A DNA stretch of 64,000 bases from Aerococcus urinaehominis. Its GTDB lineage: Bacteria > Bacillota > Bacilli > Lactobacillales > Aerococcaceae. This document shows, one piece after another, positions 9,022-17,259 of this stretch (within the stretch, counting starts at the first letter, position 1; each line of letters begins with the position of its first letter). A program made the position numbers and the translations under genes. Under the pieces are notes generated by a model. It saw only the letters and a list, made by a program, of their open reading frames with translations. It was not told the origin of the DNA and did no database searches. The DNA lies in contig NZ_CP014163.1 of the NCBI RefSeq assembly GCF_001543245.1, forward strand, positions 1,767,401 through 1,831,400, written 5' to 3'.

Positions 9022-9564
9022 TTGAATACAAAATATTCTAATAATTTAATTGATATTTTAGATTTTTATCGAAAATATTTTTGTTATCAAAATTGTATCA
9101 TCGAGACTAGATATAAAAAAATTAATCCAATCCAGATATCATTTGAAGAGAACCAGCTCCCACACTTACTAGGATTAGGCAAAGTAGGTTGTCCAGAAGG
9201 GGCTAGGGGAGTTTATAATATTGAAAAGTGAAAGCTTACTGAATCTGATATAAAAAGGCACCATAACTATAAGCTTATTAAACCAAGAATATCCGGGTTC
9301 TATCATCTGCATGATATGTTTTTTGGTAAAAATACTGTAAAAACCTGTTTGTTAAAGAAAGACAACTTGGTAAAGACTAAAATGAATAGAGAGCTAGATA
9401 TTTTGGTTTTTGATAATAACCCTAGAGAAAGTAGAGTTTATGTATTAGGATTAAAACTTGATGAGAAGCGAAAAATTTATTATCCAGCTACATTCCATCA
9501 AGCTAAAAAATCCAAATGTAAAGGGCTCAGAAGAACAGAAATAATTAGAATGACCTGGATTTAA
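9022..9564 (+). pseudogene. PBECR4-like nuclease-domain gene interrupted by a stop codon
   Basis: Two open stretches, 9022-9231 and 9232-9564, lie in the same frame and are separated only by one TGA at 9229-9231. Joined, they encode about 180 residues. The motif LPHLLGLGKVG near residue 55 and a later YYPATFHQAK stretch recall PBECR4-type proteins, putative RNases of phage and toxin-antitoxin origin. The start is TTG or another rare codon; an in-frame TAA lies at 9013. The region is AT-rich relative to the suf genes. It ends in a bidirectional terminator shared with the convergent HTH gene. The family call is from memory and moderate; the nonsense mutation is directly visible. Confidence 0.6.
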
Positions 9565-9598
9565 AAAAGGTAGCCAGCTAATGCTCGCTACCTTTTTT
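9563..9598. terminator. Bidirectional terminator between PBECR4-like gene and HTH gene
   Basis: AAAAAAGGTAGC (9563-9574) and GCTACCTTTTTT (9587-9598) form a perfect 12-base stem, with A-run and T-run for both strands. A related sequence lies at about 23988-24020 beside another HTH remnant. Confidence 0.85.
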
Positions 9599-9772
9599 CC
9601 TTGCATAAGTATAGAGTTGTTTGATGGTCTTAAATCGCACCATGTCATAAGTAAGTTTCTCTGATAAATCATGGACAGTTGAGTAAGATACACCAGATCC
9701 TTTAGAAATGCTATACAAACTCTCACCGCTAGTTAATAATTCGGTAATGGTTTCTTCTATCTCTTTAAACAT
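9578..9772 (-). CDS. Small helix-turn-helix protein, putative antitoxin
   Basis: 64 residues. The segment LYSISKGSGVSYSTVHDL (about 19-36) reads as a helix-turn-helix like those of small antitoxin-type repressors. AGGA precedes the start. It converges on the PBECR4-like gene and shares its terminator, which fits a toxin-antitoxin pair, though most such pairs are co-directional. A decayed relative with the same HDL core lies at 24040-24262. Function as antitoxin is inferred from context only. Confidence 0.6.
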   Translation of the reverse strand: MFKEIEETITELLTSGESLYSISKGSGVSYSTVHDLSEKLTYDMVRFKTIKQLYTYARKKGSEH

Positions 9773-9871
9773 ACAATCAGTCCTTTTTAGAAATTAAATC
9801 GGATATAATCATTTTTTTATAAAAAGCTAGCTACTGGATTTGCTTATACTTACGGTAGATTACAAGCTATA

Positions 9872-10894
9872 TCACTCTGAACGAAATTTGACCCCATTTT
9901 CTTTCAATCGTTTCAAAGTTGCTGGGCCAATCCCGTCTATTTGTAGTAATTCTTTTTCAGTAATTTTAGCAAAGTCATCAAGTGCTTCTAAATTATTCTG
10001 GAGCAGGGGATGGACAAAACGAGCACCAATATTCGCGAAGATGCCTTGGTTTTCGAGCTCTCTTGCTTTTGCGTGGTTTACAAATAGACGTTCCGTTGCA
10101 GTGATTTGTTTAGGATCAAGTTTATATAGGTACGCTCTAATATACTGATACAAGTAGTCTGATTCAGTGAATAAGGACATGACATCTAAAAAGGTGACGG
10201 CTAGTGATTCGGCTGAGTTGACGGCATAGGTGTCCAAATCATTTGCGTAATATAGGACGCTGTATTGATTAAACTCCTCAGTCGATTGAAAAAATTTGGT
10301 AATAGCTGGATTTATTTCCCACAAATGCTTAATCAATCGGTTTGCTTGGTCGAAATCTTGATTAAGCACATAAGCCATAATCATAGGTAACAGCAGACGG
10401 TCATCGTCAAAGCCATCATATTTTTTAAAGAGGGTGCGGCTTTGTTTGATGTTGCCAGTCTTAGCGTAAAGGGCCATTAACTGGTAGCGAACCCCTAAGT
10501 TATCATGAGGCACTAAATTTAAAAAGGCTTTAGCATGAGCTTCGGCTTTTGCATACATTAATTGATTAAAATAGTAATCAATCAATTCAGCTTTTAGCCG
10601 GAAGTATGGCCGGTTATCAATATCGGCATAGCCACCATCTTTTAATTGCTTACGGTGGGATTGAAAATATTTAGCTTCCAATTCAGCTAACTTGCGATAA
10701 TTTTGATGGTAATCTTCACCCATTAGGATAAGTAAGGTCTGGATATCTAAATTATCAGGATCTAGCTTAGCCACCTCTTGAAGCAGCTCTCTCTGGTTCT
10801 CTGTATTTTCTTCATTTAAGGCTCTTTCTAATAGACTAGGCACCTCAAAAAAGGCATTAGCCTCACTTAGTAAATCTTCAATATCTTTACTCAT
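9872..10894 (-). CDS. TPR-type helical repeat protein with C-terminal helix-hairpin-helix
   Basis: 340 residues, soluble and acidic. Paired helices rich in Ala, Leu and Tyr from about residue 10 to 280 suggest tetratricopeptide-like repeats (for example the stretch around YAKAEAHAKAFLNL). The last 30 residues contain LLQIDGIGPATLKRLKENG, a helix-hairpin-helix of the DNA- or nucleotide-binding kind. The combination suggests a scaffold or adaptor protein, but no specific role is known to me. A normal Shine-Dalgarno (AAGGAGTTGCGATC) precedes the ATG. No partner gene is adjacent on the same strand. Confidence 0.65.
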   Translation of the reverse strand: MSKDIEDLLSEANAFFEVPSLLERALNEENTENQRELLQEVAKLDPDNLDIQTLLILMGEDYHQNYRKLAELEAKYFQSHRKQLKDGGYADIDNRPYFRLKAELIDYYFNQLMYAKAEAHAKAFLNLVPHDNLGVRYQLMALYAKTGNIKQSRTLFKKYDGFDDDRLLLPMIMAYVLNQDFDQANRLIKHLWEINPAITKFFQSTEEFNQYSVLYYANDLDTYAVNSAESLAVTFLDVMSLFTESDYLYQYIRAYLYKLDPKQITATERLFVNHAKARELENQGIFANIGARFVHPLLQNNLEALDDFAKITEKELLQIDGIGPATLKRLKENGVKFRSE

Positions 10895-10973
10895 GATCGC
10901 AACTCCTTATATTTTTTATTGACTGTTACAAACTTGCCTATATCAAACAGCTTAGGTTAAATATTACTATATG

Positions 10974-11000
10974 TTAAGCATTTTATGGAAAAATGCTTAA
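10974..11000. other. Perfect 11-base inverted repeat
   Basis: TTAAGCATTTT (10974-10984) and AAAATGCTTAA (10990-11000) with a five-base loop. It sits between the divergent TPR gene and relB and could be an operator; it lacks a clear T-run for termination. Confidence 0.45.
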
Positions 11001-11148
11001 TAAAATAGCTCGATCAGTGGCTAGGGCATCCGATTTAAGTACAATATAGGAAGTAATTAAAATAATGAACGAAGAGTATATTAGCAAGAATTGTTAAGGG
11101 CTATCAAATATATTACAGTATAGATGTAAAAAAGGAAGGGGGATTATT

Positions 11149-11376
11149 ATGTCAGTAGTATCTCTTAGATTAAATGAAGAAGAGGAAAAGCTTTTTAAAG
11201 GGTATTCTCAGCAGACGGGTAAAACGCTCTCAGAACTTTTTAAAACTGCACTGGCAGAAGAAATTGAAACGGAGCTAGATTATGAAATAGGCGTGCAGGC
11301 ACTAGAAGCTTATCGCCAAGATCCTGTTTCTAGCTCAATAGGTGAGTTTATTAAGGAATTGGAAAACGACCTATAG
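11149..11376 (+). CDS. relB: RelB-type antitoxin
   Basis: 75 residues. The N-terminus SVVSLRLNEEEEKLF followed by a TGKTLSELFKTALAEEIE helix is typical of ribbon-helix-helix RelB/DinJ-like (DUF6290) antitoxins, with an acidic toxin-binding tail. GGAAGGGGG precedes the ATG. The downstream toxin frame overlaps its end, as is usual for relBE operons. The antitoxin looks intact while the toxin is broken, so it may now be an orphan that only regulates itself or neutralises related toxins. Confidence 0.85.
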   Translation: MSVVSLRLNEEEEKLFKGYSQQTGKTLSELFKTALAEEIETELDYEIGVQALEAYRQDPVSSSIGEFIKELENDL

Positions 11377-11632
11377 CTTAGAATTATCTAAAACTGCAAT
11401 AAAGCAACTTCGTAAGATGAACCAGCATATTTCAATTATGTTAGTGAAAGCAAGGGTGAAGGAATTAGATGGTTTAGAGGACCCGCGTTCAAAAGGTAAG
11501 GCACTGTCTAGTCAGTTAAAAGGATTATGGCGCTATCGCGTTGGTCAATATCGTATTATCTGTGAGATATAGGATGATAAACTTATTGTGTTAGCCCTAT
11601 CGGTCGGTCATCGGAAAAATATTTATGAATGA
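11366..11632 (+). pseudogene. relE: RelE toxin gene with start-codon and nonsense lesions
   Basis: Read through, the frame gives TYSLELSKTAIKQLRKM at the N-terminus and LSVGHRKNIYE at the C-terminus, a full RelE-family mRNA interferase of about 88 residues. Two defects are visible. The codon where ATG is expected (11366-11368) is ACG, and codon TAG at 11570-11572 replaces what is probably CAG in CEIQDD. The premature stop removes the C-terminal strand carrying the GHRxxxY residues needed for catalysis. A GTG at 11342 could give a longer N-terminus, but the nonsense codon would still truncate the product. Confidence 0.75.
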
Positions 11633-11655
11633 GCTTGTTAGCTGGTATGATATGC

Positions 11656-11702
11656 CTCATAAGTAGTTACTTGTTTAAGTGTCTGCTTATGGGGGATTTT
11701 TT
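11656..11702 (+). terminator. Terminator after relBE
   Basis: Interrupted hairpin CATAAG...CTTATG (11658-11663 and 11686-11691) with an inner ACTT/AAGT stem, followed by a T-rich run. The rest of the gap to the xre promoter is AT-rich with nothing else recognised. Confidence 0.6.
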
Positions 11703-11885
11703 ATATTAATATTAGATTAAATATTTAAATTTATTTTTTCAATACCCCAGTTTAATGACTTTAGGTGGTTTTGAGCTTGTTGCATTAAGTAATTTCTGGA
11801 GAAAGTAATATTACAGTTAGTTAAATATTTTAAATAATGTCAAAATTATTTGATAGTAATTTTTCGTTTTATGAATTATAGTTAA

Positions 11886-11903
11886 TTTAATATTTGTTAT
11901 AAT
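11886..11903 (+). promoter_or_regulatory. xre promoter with extended -10, possible Cascade target
   Basis: TGTTATAAT (11895-11903) is an extended -10 element; the -35 region is weak. AGGAGG follows at 11917. Bases 11886-11901 match 14 of the first 16 bases of the short spacer-like segment at 12164, and are preceded by AA. The match may be chance in AT-rich DNA. Confidence 0.5.
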
Positions 11904-11929
11904 GATTTTAGAAGGCTAGGAGGAATGAC

Positions 11930-12097
11930 ATGCATTTAGGCGACAAGCTGAGATCGCTCAGAAAGTCAAATGGATATAGCCAGGAGGAAATAGCAGAAAA
12001 GTTAAATGTTTCCAGGCAAACAGTTTCTAATTGGGAGAATTTTAAATCCCAACCTAGGGCTAATCAACTTTATGAATTTATCAAGTTGAAAGCGTGA
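11930..12097 (+). CDS. Small Xre-family HTH regulator next to the cas operon
   Basis: 55 residues: a complete HTH of the Cro/CI type (LRSLRKSNGYSQEEIAEKLN then VSRQTVSNWEN), and almost nothing after it. Related Xre proteins usually continue with more helices or a second domain, so this is either a minimal repressor or a truncated one. AGGAGG lies seven bases before the ATG and an extended -10 promoter just upstream. It is the only gene between relBE and cas3 and is co-directional, so a role in cas control is plausible but unproven. Confidence 0.75.
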   Translation: MHLGDKLRSLRKSNGYSQEEIAEKLNVSRQTVSNWENFKSQPRANQLYEFIKLKA

Positions 12098-12135
12098 CCA
12101 GTTGTTGAGATAATAGATATGTAAGAAATATTTTA

Positions 12136-12214
12136 TTTATGCCCGCGCTAGCGGGCGTGATCCTTTAATTTTTGTGATAGAAGGATTTCATACCTGCGTT
12201 AGCAGGGGTTTTCC
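12136..12214 (+). ncRNA. CRISPR-repeat-like pair before cas3, CreR-like candidate
   Basis: Two degenerate copies of the array repeat. The first (12136-12163) has CCCGC-GCTA-GCGGG and ends in GTGATCC: the stem and the seven-base 5' handle match the array repeat, with changes only in the loop and one base after the stem. The second (12187-12214) has CCTGC-GTTA-GCAGG, a compensated stem, and ends GGTTTTCC. Between them are 23 bases. A possible promoter, TTGAGA (12105-12110) with TATTTT (12129-12134), would start transcription near 12141, at the first stem. In CreR-type systems a repeat-short spacer-repeat RNA guides Cascade to repress the cas promoter. That role here is inferred. Confidence 0.6.
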
Positions 12215-12235
12215 AAGCTTGATGAGAAGGGGGAG

Positions 12236-14998
12236 ATGGTTATTTATACAGTAGCGCAGCCTTTTTGGGCAAAAAAACAGGATAGTGATGGTATATACCA
12301 ATGGTTACCACTGGGACAACATCTTGAAGATGCTAGGCAGGTCAGCGGCCTATTATGGGAGCACTGGCTTTCCAAGGGGCAGAGACAGGTCATCATATCA
12401 AATTTATCACCAGCGGATGCAGGTACTGGCAGGTGTCTAGCCGAATTTCTCGGCGCAGTCCACGACTTGGCCAAGGCAACTCCTGCCTTCCAAGTGAAAA
12501 GGGGCTATACTAACACGCCAGATTTAGACAGTTTTTTAATTGAGGAACTAGAACACTTTGGTTACAAAGGCTTGTCTTTAAAAGACCTACCGAGCGCTTC
12601 AAAGTCACCTCATGCCAAAGCAGGTCAAGTCCTGCTTGAAGTTTTTGGGGTTAACAGAGATATTGCTTCAATTATTGGCGGACACCATGGTCGCCCTCTT
12701 GATAATGAGAATGAGATAAAGGACCAAAAAGCCTACGACAGTAACTATTTTCAGGAAAGTAAGGGTAATATCCATGAACTCTGGCAAGACCAGCAAAAAA
12801 AGATTTTAGACCGTGCCTTAGAACTGTCAGGTTTTGCTTCGGTAGATGAGTTGCCTACTATTAGGCAGCAAGGCCAAGTGCTTTTATCAGGATTACTGAT
12901 TATGGCAGACTGGATTGCCAGTAACCCTAGCTATTTCCCCTTGCTAGAAATTGATCAAAGCCAGGAAATTGATCAAAGTGAACGTGCACAAAATGGTTTT
13001 CAGAAATGGTTTGCCACCTATCCTATAGAATTTGAAACAAAGACCAGTGAATACCTTTTTAGAGAGCGGTTTAAATTTAAACAAGCGCGAGAAGTTCAAG
13101 AAAAGTTTGTTGAAACCATTGCCTCATGTGAAGAACCGGGTATCTTTATTTTAGAAGCCCCCATGGGACTCGGTAAGACTGAGGCTGCCCTGGCTGGAGC
13201 TGAATTACTAGCAGCTAAAACTGGTCGGAGTGGTGTCTTCTTCGGTCTCCCAACCCAGGCAACCTCAGATGGGATTTTCCCCCGCATTGAAGATTGGTTA
13301 GAAAAGATTAGTGCGGACTATGATGATAAGGTATCCCTTCAGTTAGTTCACGGAAAATCCGCTCTAAATCCAAACTTCCAAAATTTAGCCAAACAAGTTG
13401 ATATCGATAATGAAGAAAGCTTGGTGGCATCGGTCCAGGTAAATCAATGGTTCAGGGGACGGAAAACTTCCAATTTAGATGACTTTGTCGTCGGTACCGT
13501 CGACCAATTTTTGATGCTGGCCCTAAAGCAAAAACACCTGGCCTTAAGGCACCTGGGTTTTAGTAAAAAAGTGGTTATCATTGATGAAGTTCATGCCTAT
13601 GATGCTTATATGAATCAGTATTTACATCGGGCTTTGGAGTGGATGGGAACCTATCAAGTGCCAGTCATTATTTTATCGGCTACCCTGCCAGCTAAAAGTC
13701 GCTGGCAACTAGCCCATGCCTATCTCAAGGGTAAAGGTATTAATAGAAAAGAAGTTAAAAGACTGAAAGAGTATTTGCTATATGACGATTACCCATTAAT
13801 TACTTATACGGACGGTAAGCAACTGGTACAAGAGGCTGACTTTAAACCAGCAAAAAAAATTACAAATGTAGTGGTTAATCAGATTCAGGATGAAGAATTG
13901 CTACTATTATTAGATAGTTGGATGGAGGGGTCGGGTAACATTGGGATTATTGTCAATACCGTCCGCCGGGCCCAAGAATTAGGTAAGCAATGTGTCGAAC
14001 GCTATGGTGAGGATATGGTTGATATTCTCCATTCATCATTTATAGCGACCGACCGAAAAGCTAAAGAACAACAACTGATGGCAAGCATCGGTAAAGAAGG
14101 TAATCGGCCTGATCGCCATATTTATATCGGCACACAGGTTATGGAGCAGTCACTGGATATCGATTTTGATGTTCTGGTAACCGATTTAGCTCCAATGGAT
14201 CTTTTAATTCAAAGGATTGGCCGCTTACACCGCCATGACCGACCAGACAGACCAGCAGCTCATAAATTGCCGTGTGTTTATGTATTGGGTACTAGCCCAG
14301 ACTTTGAATTTGAACCAGGTAGTGCCGCTGTTTATAGAGACTACCTACTAATTAGAACCCAGGCATGTTTACCTGAAAAGATTAACCTGCCGACTGATAT
14401 TTCACCCCTAGTGCAAAAGGTCTACGATGAATCGCTAGTATTTGAATTTGAAAATAATCAAGACCACTACGATAAAGCTAGTACAGACTACCAACAATTA
14501 TTAACTAGAAAAGAAAAAGGGGCACAAACCTATCGATTGAGTCCGCCGCCAAGTAAGCATAGAAATATCATTGGTTGGCTGAGCGGCACTAACCCCAATA
14601 CAAGTGAAGAATATGGTTATGCCCAGGTCAGAGATAGTGATGAAAGTATTGAGGTGATTTTGCTGAAAAGACATGGTCAAGGATACAGTCTTTTCAATGA
14701 AGATGAAGATATTTCCGCAGCAATTGAAGATGCTGGTATTGCTAAAGCCATGGCACAGGAAACCATCAAATTACCTGGTGCTTTGAGTCGGAATTATAAT
14801 ATCGATACTACCATCAAGCAATTGGAGGAGGATTATAATAAATATTTATCTAATTGGGACAAGCAACCCTGGCTTAAGGGTCAACTGGGACTAATTCTTG
14901 ACGAGCAAGGTTACTATCGCTTAGGAGAATTTATATTAAGTTACACCAAAAAATACGGTTTAGAGATGAGAAAGGAAGGGACAGATGAGTCGGTATAA
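12236..14998 (+). CDS. cas3: Cas3 nuclease-helicase, type I-E
   Basis: 920 residues. Cas3 is recruited by target-bound Cascade and degrades DNA with its HD nuclease while translocating with its helicase. The HD domain shows AVHDLAKA (His76-Asp77) and GGHHGRP near 148. The helicase shows Walker A GLGKTEAALAG (about 308), DEVH in IIDEVHAYD (about 445), SATLPAKSR (about 480) and motif VI QRIGRLHRHDRP (about 658). The ATG follows GAAGGGGGAG. Its 3' end overlaps cas8e by 14 bases. All catalytic motifs look intact. Confidence 0.97.
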   Translation: MVIYTVAQPFWAKKQDSDGIYQWLPLGQHLEDARQVSGLLWEHWLSKGQRQVIISNLSPADAGTGRCLAEFLGAVHDLAKATPAFQVKRGYTNTPDLDSFLIEELEHFGYKGLSLKDLPSASKSPHAKAGQVLLEVFGVNRDIASIIGGHHGRPLDNENEIKDQKAYDSNYFQESKGNIHELWQDQQKKILDRALELSGFASVDELPTIRQQGQVLLSGLLIMADWIASNPSYFPLLEIDQSQEIDQSERAQNGFQKWFATYPIEFETKTSEYLFRERFKFKQAREVQEKFVETIASCEEPGIFILEAPMGLGKTEAALAGAELLAAKTGRSGVFFGLPTQATSDGIFPRIEDWLEKISADYDDKVSLQLVHGKSALNPNFQNLAKQVDIDNEESLVASVQVNQWFRGRKTSNLDDFVVGTVDQFLMLALKQKHLALRHLGFSKKVVIIDEVHAYDAYMNQYLHRALEWMGTYQVPVIILSATLPAKSRWQLAHAYLKGKGINRKEVKRLKEYLLYDDYPLITYTDGKQLVQEADFKPAKKITNVVVNQIQDEELLLLLDSWMEGSGNIGIIVNTVRRAQELGKQCVERYGEDMVDILHSSFIATDRKAKEQQLMASIGKEGNRPDRHIYIGTQVMEQSLDIDFDVLVTDLAPMDLLIQRIGRLHRHDRPDRPAAHKLPCVYVLGTSPDFEFEPGSAAVYRDYLLIRTQACLPEKINLPTDISPLVQKVYDESLVFEFENNQDHYDKASTDYQQLLTRKEKGAQTYRLSPPPSKHRNIIGWLSGTNPNTSEEYGYAQVRDSDESIEVILLKRHGQGYSLFNEDEDISAAIEDAGIAKAMAQETIKLPGALSRNYNIDTTIKQLEEDYNKYLSNWDKQPWLKGQLGLILDEQGYYRLGEFILSYTKKYGLEMRKEGTDESV

Positions 14999-16670
14999 TT
15001 TGGTTGATGAGTACTGGATTCCAGTAATTGTTGATGACAAAGGGCATAGCCAAATGGTTTCTTTGCTTGATGTTTTTACTAATGGCTCTCAATATTTGCA
15101 ATTAGCGGGTGATACCCAGACCCAAAATTTTGCAGTTTTTCGACTATTATTAGCTGTTTTACAGACCGCCTTGTTGCGATACGAGTTAGATGGTGAAATA
15201 CGGGAGTTTCCTGATGAAGACTGGGGCTATGAGGATATTGACGACCTAGAAGAAGAACTAAATAATACATGGCTAGAAATCTGGCAGAATGAGTCTTTTC
15301 CAAAAATTGTGGTAGATTATCTAGAAGCATGGCGGGACCGTTTTTATCTTTTTGATGATAAGTATCCCTTTTACCAGGTTACAGCTAGTGATATTGATGC
15401 CAGCAAAATATCTAAAAAGCAAGCAAGTTCAATTTCTGGTAAGAATATTAACCGGATGATTTCGGAAAGTGGCAATAAAATTGCTCTCTTCTCACCTAAA
15501 TTTGCTGCATCGAATAATAAGGAAATTCTTGCTGAAGATGAAATTGCTCGTTGGTTAATTACCTTCCAAGGATACACCGGTTTATCAGATAAAGTAATAT
15601 TCGGGAGTGAAAAGTATAAATCATCAAAGGGCTGGCTCTTTGATATTGGTGGTCTCTATGTAGAGGGTAATAACTTGTTTGAAAGCTTAACGCTGAACTG
15701 TATACTGTTGCACCCGGATGAAAAATATCGCTTCAATCCACCCAAACCATGCTGGGAATTTGAGCCACAAGCCCGTATTCAGCGATATTTTGAGACAGAT
15801 TCGCCAGATAACTTAGCGGAGTTGTATACGAATTGGAGTCGTGGGATTTATATTGATCCCGATATAGATGCCACTAAAGCTTTTGAGTGCCAAATTGTAA
15901 AACTACCTGATATAAAACATGAAGACCAGTTTCTAGAGCCAATGACCCTGTGGCGGCACAATGATACCGGTCCTAGTAAAAATAAATTTACGCCTAGAAA
16001 ACATCAGGCTAATCAATCCATTTGGCGGTCCTTTGGTTTAATTGCCTTGCCAACCTATTATTCTGATAAGCAGCGGCAACCTGGTATCATAGCCTGGTTA
16101 AATTACCTTACACCATTGATAGGGGACCGGAGATTAACTATTTGCTCGGTGAGCATGGCTGATGATGGTAACGCAACATCTTGGGTGCCCGTGGATGAGC
16201 TTTGTGACCAGTTGAAAATTGATGACTTTGTCTTAACTGATGTTCAAGAAAATCATTGGGTGCCGAGGATTTATGATACAGTTGAAACAACCAAGCGGGT
16301 AGTGGGTCTTACATTCCGTAATTTCTTACTTGACCTGAAAGAGATTCGTAATCTAGCTACTAATGATTTTGTTAATGAACGGGTTACTGAGCTTTATTAC
16401 CATATTGATGAACCTTTTAGAGACTGGCTTATAAGTATAGATAAAGACGAGGACAAAGATAAAAAAGTGATTGAGTGGTATGATCAATTAGCTTGCTTGG
16501 TTAGACAACAAGTAGACCACTTGTTAAAACAAGCTGGACCAAGAGACTATACTGGCATCATTAAAAACAAAAAAGATGATAAAGATAGTAAAATATTAAA
16601 TATCGCAATCGCCCACAATAAATTTACTTACTATTTAAATAAGGAATTAAAGGAGGGAAGACATGACTAA
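14985..16670 (+). CDS. cas8e: Cas8e (Cse1/CasA), Cascade large subunit
   Basis: 561 residues. Cas8e recognises the PAM and recruits Cas3. N-terminus YNLVDEYWIPVI is typical of Cse1 proteins, as is the long alpha-beta body with FQGYTGLSDK and the four-helix C-terminal bundle. Position between cas3 and cas11 confirms the call. The ATG lies inside the cas3 3' end. It overlaps cas11 by 8 bases. Large-subunit sequences diverge fast, so individual PAM-contact residues cannot be assigned by eye. Confidence 0.95.
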   Translation: MSRYNLVDEYWIPVIVDDKGHSQMVSLLDVFTNGSQYLQLAGDTQTQNFAVFRLLLAVLQTALLRYELDGEIREFPDEDWGYEDIDDLEEELNNTWLEIWQNESFPKIVVDYLEAWRDRFYLFDDKYPFYQVTASDIDASKISKKQASSISGKNINRMISESGNKIALFSPKFAASNNKEILAEDEIARWLITFQGYTGLSDKVIFGSEKYKSSKGWLFDIGGLYVEGNNLFESLTLNCILLHPDEKYRFNPPKPCWEFEPQARIQRYFETDSPDNLAELYTNWSRGIYIDPDIDATKAFECQIVKLPDIKHEDQFLEPMTLWRHNDTGPSKNKFTPRKHQANQSIWRSFGLIALPTYYSDKQRQPGIIAWLNYLTPLIGDRRLTICSVSMADDGNATSWVPVDELCDQLKIDDFVLTDVQENHWVPRIYDTVETTKRVVGLTFRNFLLDLKEIRNLATNDFVNERVTELYYHIDEPFRDWLISIDKDEDKDKKVIEWYDQLACLVRQQVDHLLKQAGPRDYTGIIKNKKDDKDSKILNIAIAHNKFTYYLNKELKEGRHD

Positions 16671-17259
16671 AAATAATTTAAGACTTAGCCAAGTCGCAGG
16701 ACAATTAACTAAGCGGCTAGATAGCCAATTAGGAACACCTTCAGGCAAGGCTTTGCTAGCTAATTTGCGGAACTCAATGGGCCGATCCCTGAGTGAAACT
16801 ACTGAAGTCTGGCCGCTTATGTATGAGGTGCTGCCAGAAGAGTATCTTGGTCAAAGCTACCAGCTAACTAATGAAGAAGAAGCCATACTAACCATGATGC
16901 AGCTATACGCCTTGTACCATCAAGGTCAGGATAGCCCTTTATCCAGTTACGAAAATAAGACTAATTTTGGTGAATCATTAGCAACACTAAGAGGAGATAA
17001 AGACACTGTGTCCATTGATCGCCGCTTCAATGCCTTGATTACTGCTACCAGCTATGATGAATTTAACCACCATTTAAGGCAGCTATTGCGCTTGCTTAAA
17101 TCACGCACCAAGGGCACAGTCAAAATAAATTTTGCTAAGCTATGTCAAGATTTGTATTGGTTTAGCAGAGGTTACGAAGAAAAAGTTCGTTTGTCATGGG
17201 CTAAAGCCTACTATAGTCAAGCTAGAAATAAAGGAGATAAAAATGATGAAGCAAAATAA
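16663..17259 (+). CDS. cas11: Cas11e (Cse2/CasB), Cascade small subunit
   Basis: 198 residues, mainly helical, the usual length of Cse2. Two copies form the belly of Cascade and hold the non-target strand. The pattern SLSETTEVWPLMYEVLPEEY and the basic C-terminal helix (SYDEFNHHLRQLLRLLKSR then WFSRGYEEKVRLSWAKAYY) fit the family. Start ATG at 16663 overlaps cas8e; the end overlaps the cas7 start by 17 bases. Confidence 0.94.
   Translation: MTKNNLRLSQVAGQLTKRLDSQLGTPSGKALLANLRNSMGRSLSETTEVWPLMYEVLPEEYLGQSYQLTNEEEAILTMMQLYALYHQGQDSPLSSYENKTNFGESLATLRGDKDTVSIDRRFNALITATSYDEFNHHLRQLLRLLKSRTKGTVKINFAKLCQDLYWFSRGYEEKVRLSWAKAYYSQARNKGDKNDEAK

Noticed and set aside
17132-17242. Longer N-terminus for Cas7
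   Set aside because: Would lie inside cas11 with no ribosome site; the conserved Cas7e start and AGGAG support 17243 or 17246.
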